A stretch of 64,000 nt of DNA from Aquilaria yunnanensis (Eukaryota; Streptophyta; Magnoliopsida; Malvales; Thymelaeaceae), in contig CM077594.1 in the NCBI GenBank assembly GCA_039654915.1, forward strand, positions 94,688,893 through 94,752,892. Direction: 5' to 3'. The notes under the pieces were generated by a model that had not been told where the DNA came from, did not search any database, and saw only the letters and a program-made list of their open reading frames with translations. Positions 42,729 to 55,879 of this stretch are shown here, piece by piece. Position numbers and translations under genes: made by a program. Numbering within the stretch: position 1 is the stretch's first letter; each line of letters opens with the position of its first letter.

Positions 42729-45700
42729 TTGCCTTTCCCACAAAGATTTCAAAAGAATAAGCTTGAAGAGCAATATGGGAAATTCTTGGAGAATTTCAAG
42801 AAGCTTCACATAAACATTCCTCTCTTGGAAGCATTAACTCAAATGCCCAACTATGCCAAATTCTTGAAGGACATCATTGCACGGAAGAGAAAATTTGAAG
42901 ATTATGAGACCGTCAAGCTTAGTGAAGAATGTAGTGCGGTGCTCCAAAGAAAACTTCCTCAAAAGCTCAAAGACCCGGGAAGTTTCGTAGTACCTTGTTC
43001 TATTGGACCATCTTCTCATAATATGGCATTGTGTGATCTTGGTGCAAGCATTAATCTTATGCCATTATCATTTTTTAGGAAATTGGAGTTGGGTGAAGTT
43101 AAGCCATCCACCATATGTCTTCAACTTGCCGATCGATCATTGACATATCCAAGAGGAGTGGTGGATGATGTGCTTGTAAAGGTTGGAAAATTTGTATTTC
43201 TGGTGGATTTTGTGGTACTTGATATGGAGGAGGACCGGGACATTCCTTTAATCCTTGGAAGACCTTTCTTGGCTATCGACATGGCATTGATTGATGTTGA
43301 GCAAGGCAAGCTAACTTTGAGGGTTAATGAAGAAAGCATAGACTTCAATATCTCTCAAGCTATTAAAGCTCCGGATGAGGTTAGTGCTTGTTTCCTTCTT
43401 GATGTGGTGGATACCTGCATTGGTGAAGTGAAGAAAGAAATTCTATATGATGATTCACTCTTGATGACTTTGTTGAGTTATGATGATGTTATTGGGAGTG
43501 ATGTTGATGATATGTCTATTTCTTTGAATGCATTAGTGGATGATAGGACTTTGGTGAATACATGTGAGAATTTATGCATGCTTGATGTGAATGAGAAAGG
43601 TTCACCAAAGTTGGATTTGAAAGTGTTGCCTAGTGATTTGAAATATGTGTTCTTGGGTCCTAGTAATTCTTATCCGATGATTATTTCTTCATGCTTAACC
43701 TTGTTGGAGGAAGAAAAGTTGTTAAGGGTACTAAGGGAGCACAAAGATGCACTTGCATGGTCTATAAGTGGTATCAAGGGTATTAGCCCTTCCATTTGCA
43801 TGCATAAGATTAGAATGGAGGACACATACACACCCTCGATTGAACACCAAAGAAGGTTAAATCCCGCCATGAAAGAAGTAGTGAGGGCGGAGATTTTGAA
43901 ACTCTTGAATGCCGGTATAATTTATCCTATCTCCGATAGCCAATGGGTTAGCCCCATTCAAGTAGTACCTAAGAAAGGAGGGATAACCATAGTGATGGAC
44001 CAAAACTTGGATATCATTGCCACTAGAACCGTCACCGGTTGGAGAGTGTGTATGGATTATCGGAAGCTCAACAAAGCCACAAGAAAGGACCATTTCCCTT
44101 TACCTTTCATTGATCAAATGTTGGATAGGTTGGCCGGCCATGAATTCTATTGTTTTCTTGATGGATATTCCGGGTATAACGACATAGCAATTGCACCGGA
44201 AGACCAAGAAAAGAAAACCTTCACTTGTCCTTATGGCACTTATGCATTTAGAAGGATGCCATTTGGGTTGTGCAATGCACCGGCCACATTTCAAAGGTGC
44301 ATGATGGCCATCTTTGCCGATATGGTTGAGAAGATTATGGAGGTATTCATGGATGACTTTTCGGTTTTTGGCTCTTCCTTTGATGATTGTTTGAGAAATT
44401 TAGTGAAGGTATTGAAGAGCTGTGAAGAGACCAACCTTGCTCTTAATTGGGAGAAATGCCATTTTATGGTAAAATCCGGCATAGTTCTTGGACACAAAAT
44501 TTCTTCCAAGGGTATTGAGGTAGATAAAGCAAAAATTGTGGCCATAGAAAAATTGCCTCCACCAAAGAATGTGAAAAGAGTGAGAAACTTCCTTGGACAT
44601 GCGGGTTTTTATAGAAGATTCATTAAGGATTTCTCCAAGATTGTGAAGCCTCTTTGTTCATTATTGGAGAAGGATGCCGAGTTTGAGTTTGATAATTGTT
44701 GCTTGGAGGCATTTGAGTTGATTAAAAAGAAGCTTGTGGAAGCACCCATTGTTGTCTCACCGGATTGGAGTCAACCATTCGAGATTATGTGTGATGCAAG
44801 TGACTTTGCGGTGGGAGCGGTGCTTGGCCAAAGAAGAGAGAAGATTTTTCGGGCCATTTACTATGCAAGCAAGACCTTGGACCCGGCACAACAAAACTAT
44901 ACCACCACGGAGAAAGAGATGTTGGCGGTGGTGTTTTCTCTTGATAAATTTCGGCAATACATCCTTGGCACAAAAGTGGTAGTGTTCACCGACCATGCGG
45001 CTATTCGGTATCTCTTCACCAAGAAGGACGCTAAACCAAGTTTGATTCGGTGGATTTTGCTTCTACAAGAGTTTGATGTTGAGATTAGAGACAAGAAAGG
45101 AAGCGAGAATGTAGTAGCGGATCACCTTTCAAGACTTGAGTTAGAGAATGAGCAACATTCATTGCCCATCAAGGAGTTATTCCCGGATGAACATCTTCTA
45201 GAGGTAAAAGCAAGCACTCCTTGGTTTGCCGATTATGTGAATTATTTGGTGTGTGGAGTATTACCTCCGGAGTTGAGTTCCCAACAAAAGAAGAAGTTCT
45301 TAGTGGATGTGAAATACTATTTGTGGGATGAGCCCTTGCTATTCAAGAGATGTGCCGACCAAGTCATTAGGAGGTGTGTTCCTAAGGAGGAAGTGCCGGA
45401 TATTATCCGCCATTGCCATTCATCTCCTTATGGTGGGCATTTTGGACCAACAAGAACCGCCGCTAAGGTACTCCAATCGGGTTTCTATTGGCCTTCTATT
45501 TTCAAGGATTGCTATGCTTTTGTGAAGACTTGTGATAATTGTCAAAGAGTGGGAAACATTTCTAGAAGACATGAGTTGCCAGTTAATAATATTTTGGAGG
45601 TTGAGATATTTGATGTGTGGGGTATCGACTTTATAGGACCGTTCCCACCTTCTTTTGGTTGCTCCTACATATTATTAGCGGTAGATTATGTCTCTAAGTG

Positions 45701-46505
45701 GGTTGAAGCCATTGCCACACCTACAAATGATGCCAAGGTAGTGGTCAAATTTCTCCAAAGGAACATATTCTCCCACTTTGGTACTCCAAGAGCCATAGTG
45801 AGTGATGGAGGGTCTCATTTTTGCAACAAGATCTTTGCACAATTGATGGCTAAGTATGGTGTAAGACACAAGATGGCTCTTCCTTACCACCCACAATCAA
45901 ATGGGCAAGCAGAGGTTTCCAACCGAGAAGTCAAGCAAATTCTTCAGAAGACGGTCAATGGAACAAGAAAGGATTGGGCAAGGAAGTTGGATGATGCTCT
46001 TTGGGCTTATCGGACCGCCTACAAGACACCGATTGGAATGTCTCCTTATAGGCTTGTGTTTGGCAAGTCTTGTCACTTACCGGTGGAGCTTGAACATCGT
46101 GCATATTGGGCAATCAAGAAGCTCAACCTTGATTTGAAGAAAGCCTGTGAAAAACGCCTTCTCAAATTGAATGAGCTTGATGAGTTTCGTCGGGAAGCTT
46201 ATGAGAGTGCCAAGTTGTACAAGGAGAAGACAAAGATGTGGCATGACAAGCTTATTATGAGGAGAGAATTTGTTTCGGGTCAAAAGGTGCTTTTATTCAA
46301 TTCAAGGCTTAAATTATTTCCGGGCAAGTTGAAATCAAGATGGTCGGGCCCATTTATGGTAGAAAAGGTCTCACCTTATGGAGCTATTGAGTTGAGGACG
46401 AAAGATGGAAGAACATTTCAAGTTAATGGGCAAAGATTGAAGCACTATTATGGAGAGGAGCCTCAAATTTCCGACAAGCTTCGTTTGGCGGAGCCAACCA
46501 CTTGA
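42729..46505 (+). CDS. pol: Athila-type Pol polyprotein (PR-RT-RH-IN)
   Basis: A 1,258-aa open frame. Aspartic protease around [11 protein letters not shown] (Asp103) and ILGRPFLA. Reverse transcriptase with [30 protein letters not shown] [25 protein letters not shown] and FMDDF (540-544), where plant gypsy elements often have YMDD or FMDD. RNase H with [24 protein letters not shown] and [10 protein letters not shown]. Integrase with [16 protein letters not shown] and CDNCQ (zinc-binding HHCC), then the catalytic triad in [18 protein letters not shown] and [10 protein letters not shown], and a C-terminal LKSRWSGPF. All key residues that I can check are present. The frame is the same as gag; translation would need read-through of the TAA at 42708 or a start after it. 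Confidence 0.93.
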   Translation: MPFPQRFQKNKLEEQYGKFLENFKKLHINIPLLEALTQMPNYAKFLKDIIARKRKFEDYETVKLSEECSAVLQRKLPQKLKDPGSFVVPCSIGPSSHNMALCDLGASINLMPLSFFRKLELGEVKPSTICLQLADRSLTYPRGVVDDVLVKVGKFVFLVDFVVLDMEEDRDIPLILGRPFLAIDMALIDVEQGKLTLRVNEESIDFNISQAIKAPDEVSACFLLDVVDTCIGEVKKEILYDDSLLMTLLSYDDVIGSDVDDMSISLNALVDDRTLVNTCENLCMLDVNEKGSPKLDLKVLPSDLKYVFLGPSNSYPMIISSCLTLLEEEKLLRVLREHKDALAWSISGIKGISPSICMHKIRMEDTYTPSIEHQRRLNPAMKEVVRAEILKLLNAGIIYPISDSQWVSPIQVVPKKGGITIVMDQNLDIIATRTVTGWRVCMDYRKLNKATRKDHFPLPFIDQMLDRLAGHEFYCFLDGYSGYNDIAIAPEDQEKKTFTCPYGTYAFRRMPFGLCNAPATFQRCMMAIFADMVEKIMEVFMDDFSVFGSSFDDCLRNLVKVLKSCEETNLALNWEKCHFMVKSGIVLGHKISSKGIEVDKAKIVAIEKLPPPKNVKRVRNFLGHAGFYRRFIKDFSKIVKPLCSLLEKDAEFEFDNCCLEAFELIKKKLVEAPIVVSPDWSQPFEIMCDASDFAVGAVLGQRREKIFRAIYYASKTLDPAQQNYTTTEKEMLAVVFSLDKFRQYILGTKVVVFTDHAAIRYLFTKKDAKPSLIRWILLLQEFDVEIRDKKGSENVVADHLSRLELENEQHSLPIKELFPDEHLLEVKASTPWFADYVNYLVCGVLPPELSSQQKKKFLVDVKYYLWDEPLLFKRCADQVIRRCVPKEEVPDIIRHCHSSPYGGHFGPTRTAAKVLQSGFYWPSIFKDCYAFVKTCDNCQRVGNISRRHELPVNNILEVEIFDVWGIDFIGPFPPSFGCSYILLAVDYVSKWVEAIATPTNDAKVVVKFLQRNIFSHFGTPRAIVSDGGSHFCNKIFAQLMAKYGVRHKMALPYHPQSNGQAEVSNREVKQILQKTVNGTRKDWARKLDDALWAYRTAYKTPIGMSPYRLVFGKSCHLPVELEHRAYWAIKKLNLDLKKACEKRLLKLNELDEFRREAYESAKLYKEKTKMWHDKLIMRREFVSGQKVLLFNSRLKLFPGKLKSRWSGPFMVEKVSPYGAIELRTKDGRTFQVNGQRLKHYYGEEPQISDKLRLAEPTT

Positions 46506-48006
46506 TTCACCAAAAAAGGGAAGTTGTCTAGCTAAAGACATTAAATTTAGTGCTTTTCGGGAGGCACCCCGACATTTCATCGCATTTAGATAATGTTTTG
46601 TTAATTTAAAAGTAGTTGCATTTTTATCTTGAATAATGGGAAGCAATTTTATGATTTTTGTAGGTGGAAAGAAGAGTGAAAGAATCAACACTTTGGGAAT
46701 TTTTCGTGCATGAATTTTGGTGAATATTAAACTTGAGGGTAAGTTTGAACAAAATAAAAAGTTGAAGGCCAAATGGAGGAATTTGTGCGTGAGCGTGGGA
46801 GCCGCAGCGCCGCCCGGCGCCAAGATGCAAAAAAATACACAGTGGCCAAACTTTTACTGGCGCCGCGGCGCCAGAGAGCCTCTCCAGGCGACTAGGCGCC
46901 AGACGCGCGACAGGCGTTTTTAAACCCTCTTTTCCCCAATTCACCTGCACACACACAAAACACTCCCTCTCTAAACCTTTCCACCTTCGAACCCTAACCT
47001 TTTCGTGCACTCCACGGCTCAATTTTCTTGTCGATTTCTGCACAAACAGGGATCAAGTAAATGATTTACATCATTCTCTCTTCAATTGTCTTGCTTGAAA
47101 TTATTGAAATCATGTGGATTGGTGTATGTGCGAATTTGGGCAAAAATGACGGTTTGTGTTGATGTTGTGTGAATTCTTGCTTGTTGTTGGATTGTTGTTG
47201 ATGGGTAAGAGATTCTATGCCTAAAAACAACAATTTAGCACCAAAATCATGGCTTGAAAACCTCACCCATGGAGACCCGCGAAATTTTAATGGTGAATCT
47301 TGTTTGATGCATGTTCTTGATGATTTGGTTGTTGTAATTGCTTGCTTCTACCTTATAATGAATGTGTCTAACAAGAATTGTGAGTACTTTGAGCTACATT
47401 GTAAGAATTTGAGCTTGTAAGTTTTCCGAAAAATCAAGAACATGAATGTGGAGGATTTTGCCATATGGGTTTTCAAAGCATAATGTAGCTTTATGTGAGT
47501 GTTCTTGGCATTAGTTCTTTGCTTTTATTGCATCTAGGTGTTGCATAGTATATGATCCAACCTTCCATTTTCACCCGGATGCTTGTATAATTGATGAAAA
47601 ATCATTGAACTTTTGCTATGCCATCATGACTTGTTTTGTTCATACCATGTTCATGGACTCACCTCTTCACATGTGAGCTTAATTGGCTAGACATATTAGT
47701 TCAAGTTGCATCTAGGTAGTGCATAGATAATGGTTTAAGCCCCCATATTTGATTAGATGCACATTTGTTAGTGCCGGTAGCTTTGTGAAGTTGGTATGCC
47801 ATATTTTGTAACAAGTTCATGATAAGCCTTTTTGCCTAAATAAATTCATGCCTTGAGGTGTATAATTTGTACAAAGTGATTGATTGCGGATGTGTGTAGT
47901 GATGTAGAATTTTGTCTTGGAGGGTGGAGGTATTTGATTGACTATATGTGCCTTTCATTTTAGTTATGAGATTTTTATATATATGTTATTGCTTGGTGTA
48001 GGAACA
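46506..48006 (+). other. Untranslated region between pol and third ORF
   Basis: It contains GC-rich palindromic sequence at 46795-46920 (GGCGCC, CGCCGCGGCGCC) like that of the LTR, then AT-rich sequence. TTGCTTGGTGTAG just before 48002 looks like a splice acceptor for a subgenomic message of the third ORF. Small frames here show no domain. Confidence 0.6.
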
Positions 48007-49377
48007 ATGGCACCAAGAATCTTCAAAGGAAAGAGCACCGACAAAGGAAAGGGCAAGAGGGCACAGGAGGAGCATGCCCAAGAGCCGGCCATGGATTACC
48101 CCCGCTTTGTCGACAAGAAGGCCGAAGAACTGTTTGAGGGCTTTGTAAAAAGGAAATTCACCATCGAGAGAGGATTTGATCTTAGAGCACCGGAGAATGC
48201 CGGAATCTTAGAGGTGGTGGAGCGGAGAGCTTGGAGGAAATGGTGCACTACACCACACACCATGGTCTCCCGGACACTTGTGGCGGAGTTTTATGCCAAC
48301 TTGAGCGCCACCCAACCCAAACACCATTCGGCCAAGACGGTAACGGTTCGAGGGAGGACCGTGAACATTGCACCAAGCGACATCAACAACCACCTTCAGA
48401 TAAATCCTGAGCTCGGAAACCCTGCTAAGGATGGTGGCTTTGATTGGATGACGACTTGGATATGTGGGCGGGTGGTGCCTTGGGCTACAAGCAAGGATGA
48501 CCCCGAGAGGAAAATCCATTTTGCCTCATCCTTCCTCAAGCCAGAAATGAAGGTGTGGCATTATTTCATCAGCTCTAGGCTTATACCATCCACTCACCTG
48601 TCTTATGTGACTCCGGACCGGGGTCAAGTACTCTTTTGGATTGCCGCCAACCAACAAATTGACGTGGGAGCACACATAGCACAGAACATAAGTCGGGCGG
48701 TACGAACAAAGAGAGGTAACATCTCATTCCCACAATTGATTATGGAGCTTTTGGTGGAGGCCGGAGTTCATTACCCGGAGGACCCACTCATCTTTGCTCC
48801 TAAGCCCAAGGACATCTCCTTGAGCAAGCTTCATGGTTTTGAGTTGGCGGGGGGTGAAGGGACCGGAGAGTACCAAGAAGAAGAGGAAGAGGCCCATGAC
48901 CTGCTAGGCCCGGAGGGAGTAGCACCACCACAGGAGGAACCGCTCATTGATCCTGCTCATGCTTCTAACGAAGCCCTTGCCATTGCACTCAACAAGATCC
49001 ATCTCACTATTGGCGGGTTTCGGGATGAAGTGATATCACGAGTTGATCACTTGGAGGAGCGATTCACCTCCTTTGCTACTGAGGCTCGGGAGGGATATTC
49101 ACTGTTGGCCGGGTGTACAGAGATGATTTCGGCCCAAGTCAAGTGAGCGGTCATACAACAAAACCCCGACCTTCCTCCTGACTATCCACCTTTCCCACAA
49201 ATCCCGTCTCACCTCCATCCTTCAGCCCACCCGTGGTATACCCCTCACCCACTAAACCATCCTCCCCCTTTTTACCCTAACTTCTCCCAGTCTGCCCCAC
49301 CGGACACATCCACCATACCTCCTTCTCATCCACCGGCCGGAGAGTCATTCGGCATACCTGACATGCCTGAGGATTAG
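48007..49377 (+). pseudogene. Third ORF (env-position / ATHILA ORF1-type), one in-frame stop
   Basis: It starts at MAPRIFKGKSTDKGKGKRAQ, shortly after a likely splice acceptor, and is open for 379 codons up to TGA at 49144. Beyond this TGA the same frame continues, Pro-rich (DLPPDYPPFPQIP, HPPPFYPNFS), to TAG at 49375. I infer that the TGA is a point mutation (CGA to TGA). The body (ARRAWRKWC-like ERRAWRKW, VAEFYANL, TVTVRGRTVNI, WHYFISSRLIPSTHLSYVT) matches the plant transposon protein family often found in Athila-type elements. Its function is unknown; in env-like position it is sometimes called envelope-like, but I see no signal peptide or clear transmembrane segment. Confidence 0.72.
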
Positions 49378-51006
49378 TTGGAGGCGGGAACATCCGCCTC
49401 CCCAAGTACGATTCTTCATGCTCTCTCTCTAGCTTTTCCTTTCCTTTCACATTGAGGACAATGTTTGGTTTAAGTTGGGGGGATTGCTTGTGGATGAGTA
49501 CTTTTCTAGTTCTTTGCATGTTAGTTGCTTAGTTGATTTTGTTGTTTCCCTTGCATGGCATTTAGCTTAGTTATTTGCATATTTTAATTCATAGCATTCA
49601 TTAGAGTTAAATGTAGAAACATGTAGTTGCATTTAGGTTGTGTGCATTTAGGGAACCAATGCATGCTCTTTATTATGATTAGAGGAATTCATTTATAAGT
49701 TCAACTTGATTGTAAATTTTGTTAAGTAAAGAAAGATTTTCACTTGTCATTAATGGTAGAAACCATACCCGGTGAGTCTTTGGACCTTGTGTGGCACACT
49801 TGCATGATAAATTATTTCATTCATTGGAGTGGTGCTTGTTTTGCTTGTTCTGCTTATGGATTCTTTAACTTGCTTTTGGACCCCTTCATATCCGAATTGA
49901 TGCATGCAAATAAAGGATGAAAATGACAACTTAGGGCTAACTACATACCTAAATGGCTAACCCTTCATTATAATCCTTAGTGGACCCCTTTGAGCCTTTA
50001 AGCCATTTTTGTTGTTTAACCCACATAATTGAGCCATATCCATTGTTATTTATCCTCTCTTGTCCTTAAAGTAAGTTGAGCATTGCATATATGGGCTTGG
50101 GAAGGGTAAAAATTTGTGAGTTGTGTGAGTGAGCAATAAATAAGTTTGGGGGAAAAATGTTGGGTTATGAACTTATTGTTGAGTTTATGTAGCTATGGTT
50201 TGAATATACTTTGGATAAATCATGCACATTTTTTTGAACTTTAAAGATTGGGTGAATTTCTAGTTGTAAGAAAAAAAAATCCTATCTTTCCCTTAATAAA
50301 AAGGTAAAACGAGTCAACATGAAAAAGCCCTTGTTTTAAAAAAAAACAAAAACAAAAACAAACAAAAAAACAAAACAAAACAAAAAGAATAAATAAAGAA
50401 AGGGAAAGATAGAAGTACTTTATTAATTTGAAAGGAGTTCACTCATGTGTTTTGTCAAAATTGTGCATAGGGGGGGTTACTTGAATAGTTGCTTGGAAGT
50501 CAAGAAAAACATTTTTAAATCAAAATACCTTGGGTGGGACTTTAGGTTTAATTATTAGGATTGCCCATGGTGTTTATGCTTGACTTACTTTTTTAGCCCC
50601 ACCTCAAAAGGCCTCCATCCGATTCCCATCCATACCAAACCCGGCCACGGTACAACCTTATATATATGTCATTGGACTTAAATTTGCATGCATATTCCTT
50701 AGGGACAATTCATGGGTAGTTTGGGTCCTTTTGCAAATTTGTGGATGAAGTGGCATTATAAGCCTTAGATACACTAGGCAACCATAGATTAGGGAGTGAA
50801 ACACTTAGCGAGCGATTACCTACCGTTAATGACAAAGTTCTTCTTTCATTACTTACCTTAATTTCTCTTGAGTTGAATTTATATCTTGAATGACTTTATG
50901 ATATGATATTGAGTATATATTGTTAGCTTCTATGTTTTGATTGCTTTATGTTTTTTTTAGGTTAATAAATGCTAGGGACTAGCATTCTTCTAAGTTTGGG
51001 GGAGTT
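49378..51006 (+). other. 3' untranslated region of Athila-like element
   Basis: No gene. It has three polypurine-like tracts: AAGTTGGGGGGA (about 49474), AAGTTTGGGGGAAAAA (about 50141) and AAGTTTGGGGGAG at 50992-51004, the last directly before the 3' LTR and so the working PPT. 50260-50400 is A-rich (AAAACAAAAACAAAC). Confidence 0.75.
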
Positions 51007-52485
51007 TGATAAATGTTAATTTTCTAGTCAAACATGTTGACTTTTTGTCAACTTTGACCACAATTTTCTACCTCATCACTCAACATTTTTGGCCAATTCT
51101 TGCTTTGATCCTTCATTTTGTAGGTTGGAGAAGTGGACCATAGCATTGGAATGGCACCGGGACAAGCGGCATGAAAAACAGGAATGTATAAGTCAACGGA
51201 CATTATAACTGTGGCGCCTAGGCGCTAGGAGCGAGGCCTAGGCGCCACAGTATAAAGTCCTCTGCCAAGAAAAGGGCACTTTGGCACCTAGGCGCCCAGC
51301 CATCCCTTCTGGCGCCACAGCGCCAGGCGCCCAGACACCCCCATCTGGCGCCTAGGCGCCAGTCACCCAGGAAAGTGGTCCCCTCCTCAAATTTGAACTC
51401 AAGCTTGCCATTGGCCAAGGTTTTCTATCCAATGGAGTTAGTGAGTGAAAGGGATAGCCTCTAGAGGAGAAGAATCTGGAACATAGCAAAGGGGAAGAGG
51501 AGCTTCATGATCTTCTTCATCTTCATCTTGTCTTAGAACTAGTTTTGGGTTTTTTCCACCATAGATAGTTTTCCTAGCTTTTCTTAGTTTCTTCTTGGTG
51601 ATCATTGGAGCTAACTTGGAGATTTCTTAGAGTGCTCAAGGAGACTAGCTTGAAGACTTTGGATTCAAGAGCTTCTAGCCACCTTGGGTTTATTCTTTCA
51701 TCTACCTTGTAGTTCTTCATGGATGCTATTATGTTCACTTTTATGATTATGTTTTATTTAGTTATGGAGTAGTCTTCTTTTTCACTTTCTATGGATGTAG
51801 CTACTTGGATTGATTATGTTGGATGAATTTATGGTTATGTGATGTTGATTTTCTACTAAATGTATGTTTATTCTTCTCTTGAGCTTAATGTTGTGTTAGC
51901 TAGTTGATGGCCACAATTAGTTGCACTATAAATTGTATCTAAACTCTTGGAAAAGATTAGAAGCTATTGGACCTAGGAGAAGAATTTAATGGCTATGGAC
52001 TTGTTGGAAAATTAGTCTAAGTCATTAGGTAAAGGTAAATTGAGCTTTAATGCCTCTTTCTAAACTTGTAATCGGGTGGAAATCCTTATTAAGTTTAGAT
52101 TAGAGAGATTAATTCTTTCACTTAGAAAAGTAAGAATTTAGTTGAATAACTTTATCAACATACATTGGAAATTAACCCACTCACCTAAGTTCACCAACAA
52201 ATCAAGACAAGTAGTGAACCCATAGGAAGTGTTCTTTCATGATTTGATAAAAACTACAAATTTTACATTGCATACTTGCATTCTAGATTAATAGTATTCC
52301 ATTTAGCTAAGGTTAGTCACTTGTTTAAGTTGCCTATATTGTCATCCAACTTTGATTGTTTAGCTAAAGTTTAACTTGAGTAGTGGTACTTGGCATTCAA
52401 TTTCATCAATCTTCGTGGGAACGATATCCACTCACCCATCTACACAACTACTGTGCACTTGCGGAATAGTGGGTTTAAAATTTCA
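51007..52485 (+). repeat. 3' LTR of Athila-like element
   Basis: 1,479 bp. Compared with the 5' LTR it lacks 24 bp in the GC-palindrome zone and has scattered substitutions, for example in the sequence right after TGATAAATGTTAATTTT. Confidence 0.92.
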
Positions 52486-54737
52486 ATTATCCAGATATTA
52501 CTCATTGCCTCTACAAACTACATGTCTTCTTCAAACTTAGCCAAAACTACCATCAATGAAACGACGTATAACAATCCACTATCGAGCTAGCCACAATATT
52601 CTCAATATTCGTCAGTAGACTCATTTTCAGAAGAAAATGGATCACCAAAAGGAAAAGTACATATGAAGGAAATATTGGCAATGAGAGTAATTAGATGACA
52701 TATGATAATAAATCGACTGACAAACTTGGACTAAGAGCTAACTCCTGCCAGATACACTACAAATTGAGGAAAAAGATTTGAGAGGCTAAGAAGATTTTGA
52801 CCCCGTTTGAGAATAGCTTTTGTTATTAACGTTAGAGTTTTTGATAACTTTTTCAATGGTTGAGTGAGAACGTTAAAGCTAAAATCTAAAAGCTATCATT
52901 GAATAACTTTTTCAAAACTATAACGCTAATCGTTAACACTAATACCAAACGGGACATTTGAGGCAGAGAAGCTAGAGTTTTATGATATTTGTTCTTTTAA
53001 ATGTATTATATGAATAATTAACAAATAAGATAAGATTAGACCAAATGAATTCTTATTTAATTCTTCTAGAGGTCCAAATGACTTTTTATACATAAAATAG
53101 AATTGCCTTTTTCTGTAAAATATGATTGATTATACTTAGACAAAGGTGTGTTGTTTCTGGAAAGCATCCGTATGGACGACCATGAATGGAAATGAATACC
53201 TTAAAAAAAGCAGACAAAACTAAACTAGGCAGAGAAAATTTTGAATGCGTGCTATATATATATATATATATTATACACACACAGTTAGGAACTTTTCCAA
53301 TAGTTGGAGAGAACTAATTTATTAACTTAAACCTAGTGGGAAGTGTTTAGCACGTTTGGAACACGCTAAGGAAGATGTAGAGACACAAACCCAACATATG
53401 CACAATTGCACTTAGAGGAGATTAACGCGTTAACCCAACAAATTAAGATCAAGTACATGGGTCGCATTCAATCGGCTTTAAAGTAATATTGTTAAACCTG
53501 ACTCAGAGAATGACTCAAAGTAGTTATTGGGTCACAGATTAATTGGTTCAATTAGCTGATTTTGTATCAAATGTGGTCACCCTTTAGGAGCTCTGAACCA
53601 TGGCCCGACCAGTACAGAGGGTTGGGCCAAATTTGACAAAACTGGCTTTAAGACAGCATCATCCAACCCCTGAAGTTGACGACATTAATTACGGTCTTAC
53701 TCAACCAATCACTCATAATTCTGTATGAACTTGATCAAGGGCAAGTGACTTTTGTCTGAACCGGGGTCCGATGCGACCTAAATGTCCAACCCGACTCGGG
53801 AACGCAGGTCCCACTAATTCCCTATTAATCGCAAACATTCCTGTCTAATCTCATGATCAGAAACCAGGTTTTGGTGCTCAAGAATATAATAATAAGTCAA
53901 CAAAACCAATGGAGATTCTTGCTCCTACTGCGTCATTTGATTCGCCGCCAACGAACCGCGCGTCAGTGTTAATGTTTCATTTAATTTGATGAGAATTCAT
54001 TTCTGACTTTTAGGTGTTCTCTTTTATTTTGATCGTCGTTCCATTTAAACGTACGTGGTAATTTTATTTTTGTAGCGATATTTCTAGTACTCGGTAACAA
54101 CATTAAATTCTAATTAATTTAAATCGAGTCATGTTAAATATTTTTAGGAGATATAGAGCTAGCTCTTTTAAAACTTGTTTCTCCATATATAAATTGTACT
54201 GTTAGAACTTCCATATTTACTTAAGAGACGATTACCTTTTTCCACTACACGTCATACACGTTTGGCTCCATTTGGTTTCTAGTTGGCATTTTTTTTTTTC
54301 CTCATGGATTGTTTATATCTTTCTTGGAGTAAATAATGTTTTTTTGTGCTATTTTTCTTTCCTTTAATAAAATTTGTTTTCTTTGACTGAAAAATTTTAC
54401 AAAATCACACTGAGAAGAGAGTTAGAATAATTAGAAATAAAAATGCTAATTTTAAATATTCATCTAGTTACTGACCCTAACTTTATCATGTCTCTTTTAC
54501 TTTTTTTTCAAAATTATGAATTTTATAATGACACATTAGTATATTATTGAGTATAATTTTGTAAAGTTACCCCTTGCTAAGTAGCATCATTTCATAATAA
54601 GTTCTATGAGCTTTACATAACAAGAATAGTACATTTGGGAAGATAATTTCCAAAAAGGAAAAGAGGATATGATGATATATATGGTTGGGACACCTAGAAA
54701 AAACACATGAGAAGGGAAGATATATTAGAGCCCTGAG
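52486..54737. other. Spacer right of the Athila-like element
   Basis: No recognised gene. It holds a small MITE at 52801-52953 and a short AT run at 53253-53271. It contains no CACTA subterminal repeats, so it does not look like the continuation of the CACTA element. Confidence 0.55.
52801..52953. mobile_element. Small hAT-like MITE
   Basis: About 153 bp with imperfect terminal inverted repeats: CCCCGTTTGAGAATAG at the left and the complement GTCCCGTTTGGTATTAG at the right, with dyad-rich AACGTTA/TAACG interior sequence. Target duplication is not clear. MITEs with CCCGTTTGG-type ends are common in plants. Confidence 0.6.
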
Positions 54738-55009
54738 ACTATGCACCTATGTGTACAAACATCTACTTAACACCGTTAAGTTTCTGTTAGTTTTAAGTAT
54801 AAATGGTAATTTTTACTTCTTAGGATAAGCCATATTTAATTAGGATAATTATGGAATATATTAAACTTATTCAATTTTTTAACTATGGGAAAGTTTTAAA
54901 TTTGAATTCATTTGAAAAGAAAATACTAATGAAACAAATAAATATAATATGATAAATATGGTAATTATTTAAAAACAAGTGAATTGTATTAAATTCTTTA
55001 GGCTATGTA

Positions 55010-55860
55010 TTATACTATATGTGAAATAAATTAAACTAGAAGTCAAATGTATTAATCTGTGCGACAAATTATTCACACAAGAAAATGACATTGCCACAAA
55101 AAAAAAAATAAAACAACTAAACTAATCATCACACCCGTATCATACTCAATATCATCATAGCCATCAATTGAATGCGAAATGTATGTAACTTGAAGTGAAA
55201 CGTATTAAACTGTGTGAGATATGTATTAAACTGTAAGTGAATTATATTAATCTGTGCGGGATATGTTAAACTGGAAATGAAATATATTAAACTGTATAGA
55301 ATATGTATTAAACTGGAAGTGAATTGTATTAAAGTATGTGAGCTATATGTATGTAACTTGAAGTGAAATATATTAAACTGTATGGGATATGTATTAAACT
55401 GTAAGTGAATTGCATTAATCTGTGTGGGATGTGTTAAACTGGAAATGAAAATGTATTAAACTGTGTAGAATATGTATTAAACTGGAAATGAAAATGTATT
55501 AAACTGTGTAGAATATGTATAATAAAATCTCATAAAACCCAGAAATAAAATTCAGAAGCATACAAATAAAATCTAAAAGCATACAAATAAAACACAAAAA
55601 CATACAAATAAAACCTAAAATCATACAAATAAAACTCAAAAACATACATAAATATCTGTGTTTTGTTTGCAACCAGAATCATACAAATAAAGCTCGAAAT
55701 CATACATATATATCAGTGTCTTTTACAAATTAGAATCATACAAATAAAATCCAAAAACATAAATATTTATGTTCTTTGCAAACCAGAAGCATACATTAAA
55801 AGCCCAAAAAAATACATATTCCATGTACATATTTGTGTTCTTTTAAAAAATTCCAGAATC
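55010..55860. repeat. Two AT-rich tandem arrays
   Basis: Units of the type TGTATTAAACTGTAAGTGAA / GGGATATGTTAAACTGGAAA up to about 55520, then AGCATACAAATAAAATCTAAA-type units of about 20 bp up to about 55860. Non-coding. Confidence 0.75.
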
Positions 55861-55879
55861 ATACGCACCTTCTGTTGAT

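Larger units (their letters stand above)
39481..52485 (+). mobile_element. Athila-like Ty3/gypsy retrotransposon
   Basis: This 13,005-bp element has LTRs of 1,503 bp (39481-40983) and 1,479 bp (51007-52485) running TGATAAATG ... TTTCA. It has a PBS (40995), gag, pol in the order protease, reverse transcriptase, RNase H, integrase, a third ORF in env position, and a PPT. Direct flanks are TTTAT and ATTAT, a 4-of-5 match. The LTRs differ by one 24-bp indel and scattered substitutions, so this insertion is older than the Ogre-like one. pol is open throughout, but single stops interrupt gag-pol and the third ORF. Confidence 0.9.

Noticed and set aside
41241..46283. Minus-strand and alternative-frame ORFs over gag and pol
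   Set aside because: Shadows of the gag and pol frames.
52741..52760. CACTACAAATTG as start of another CACTA element
   Set aside because: No subterminal repeats follow and no partner end is seen.
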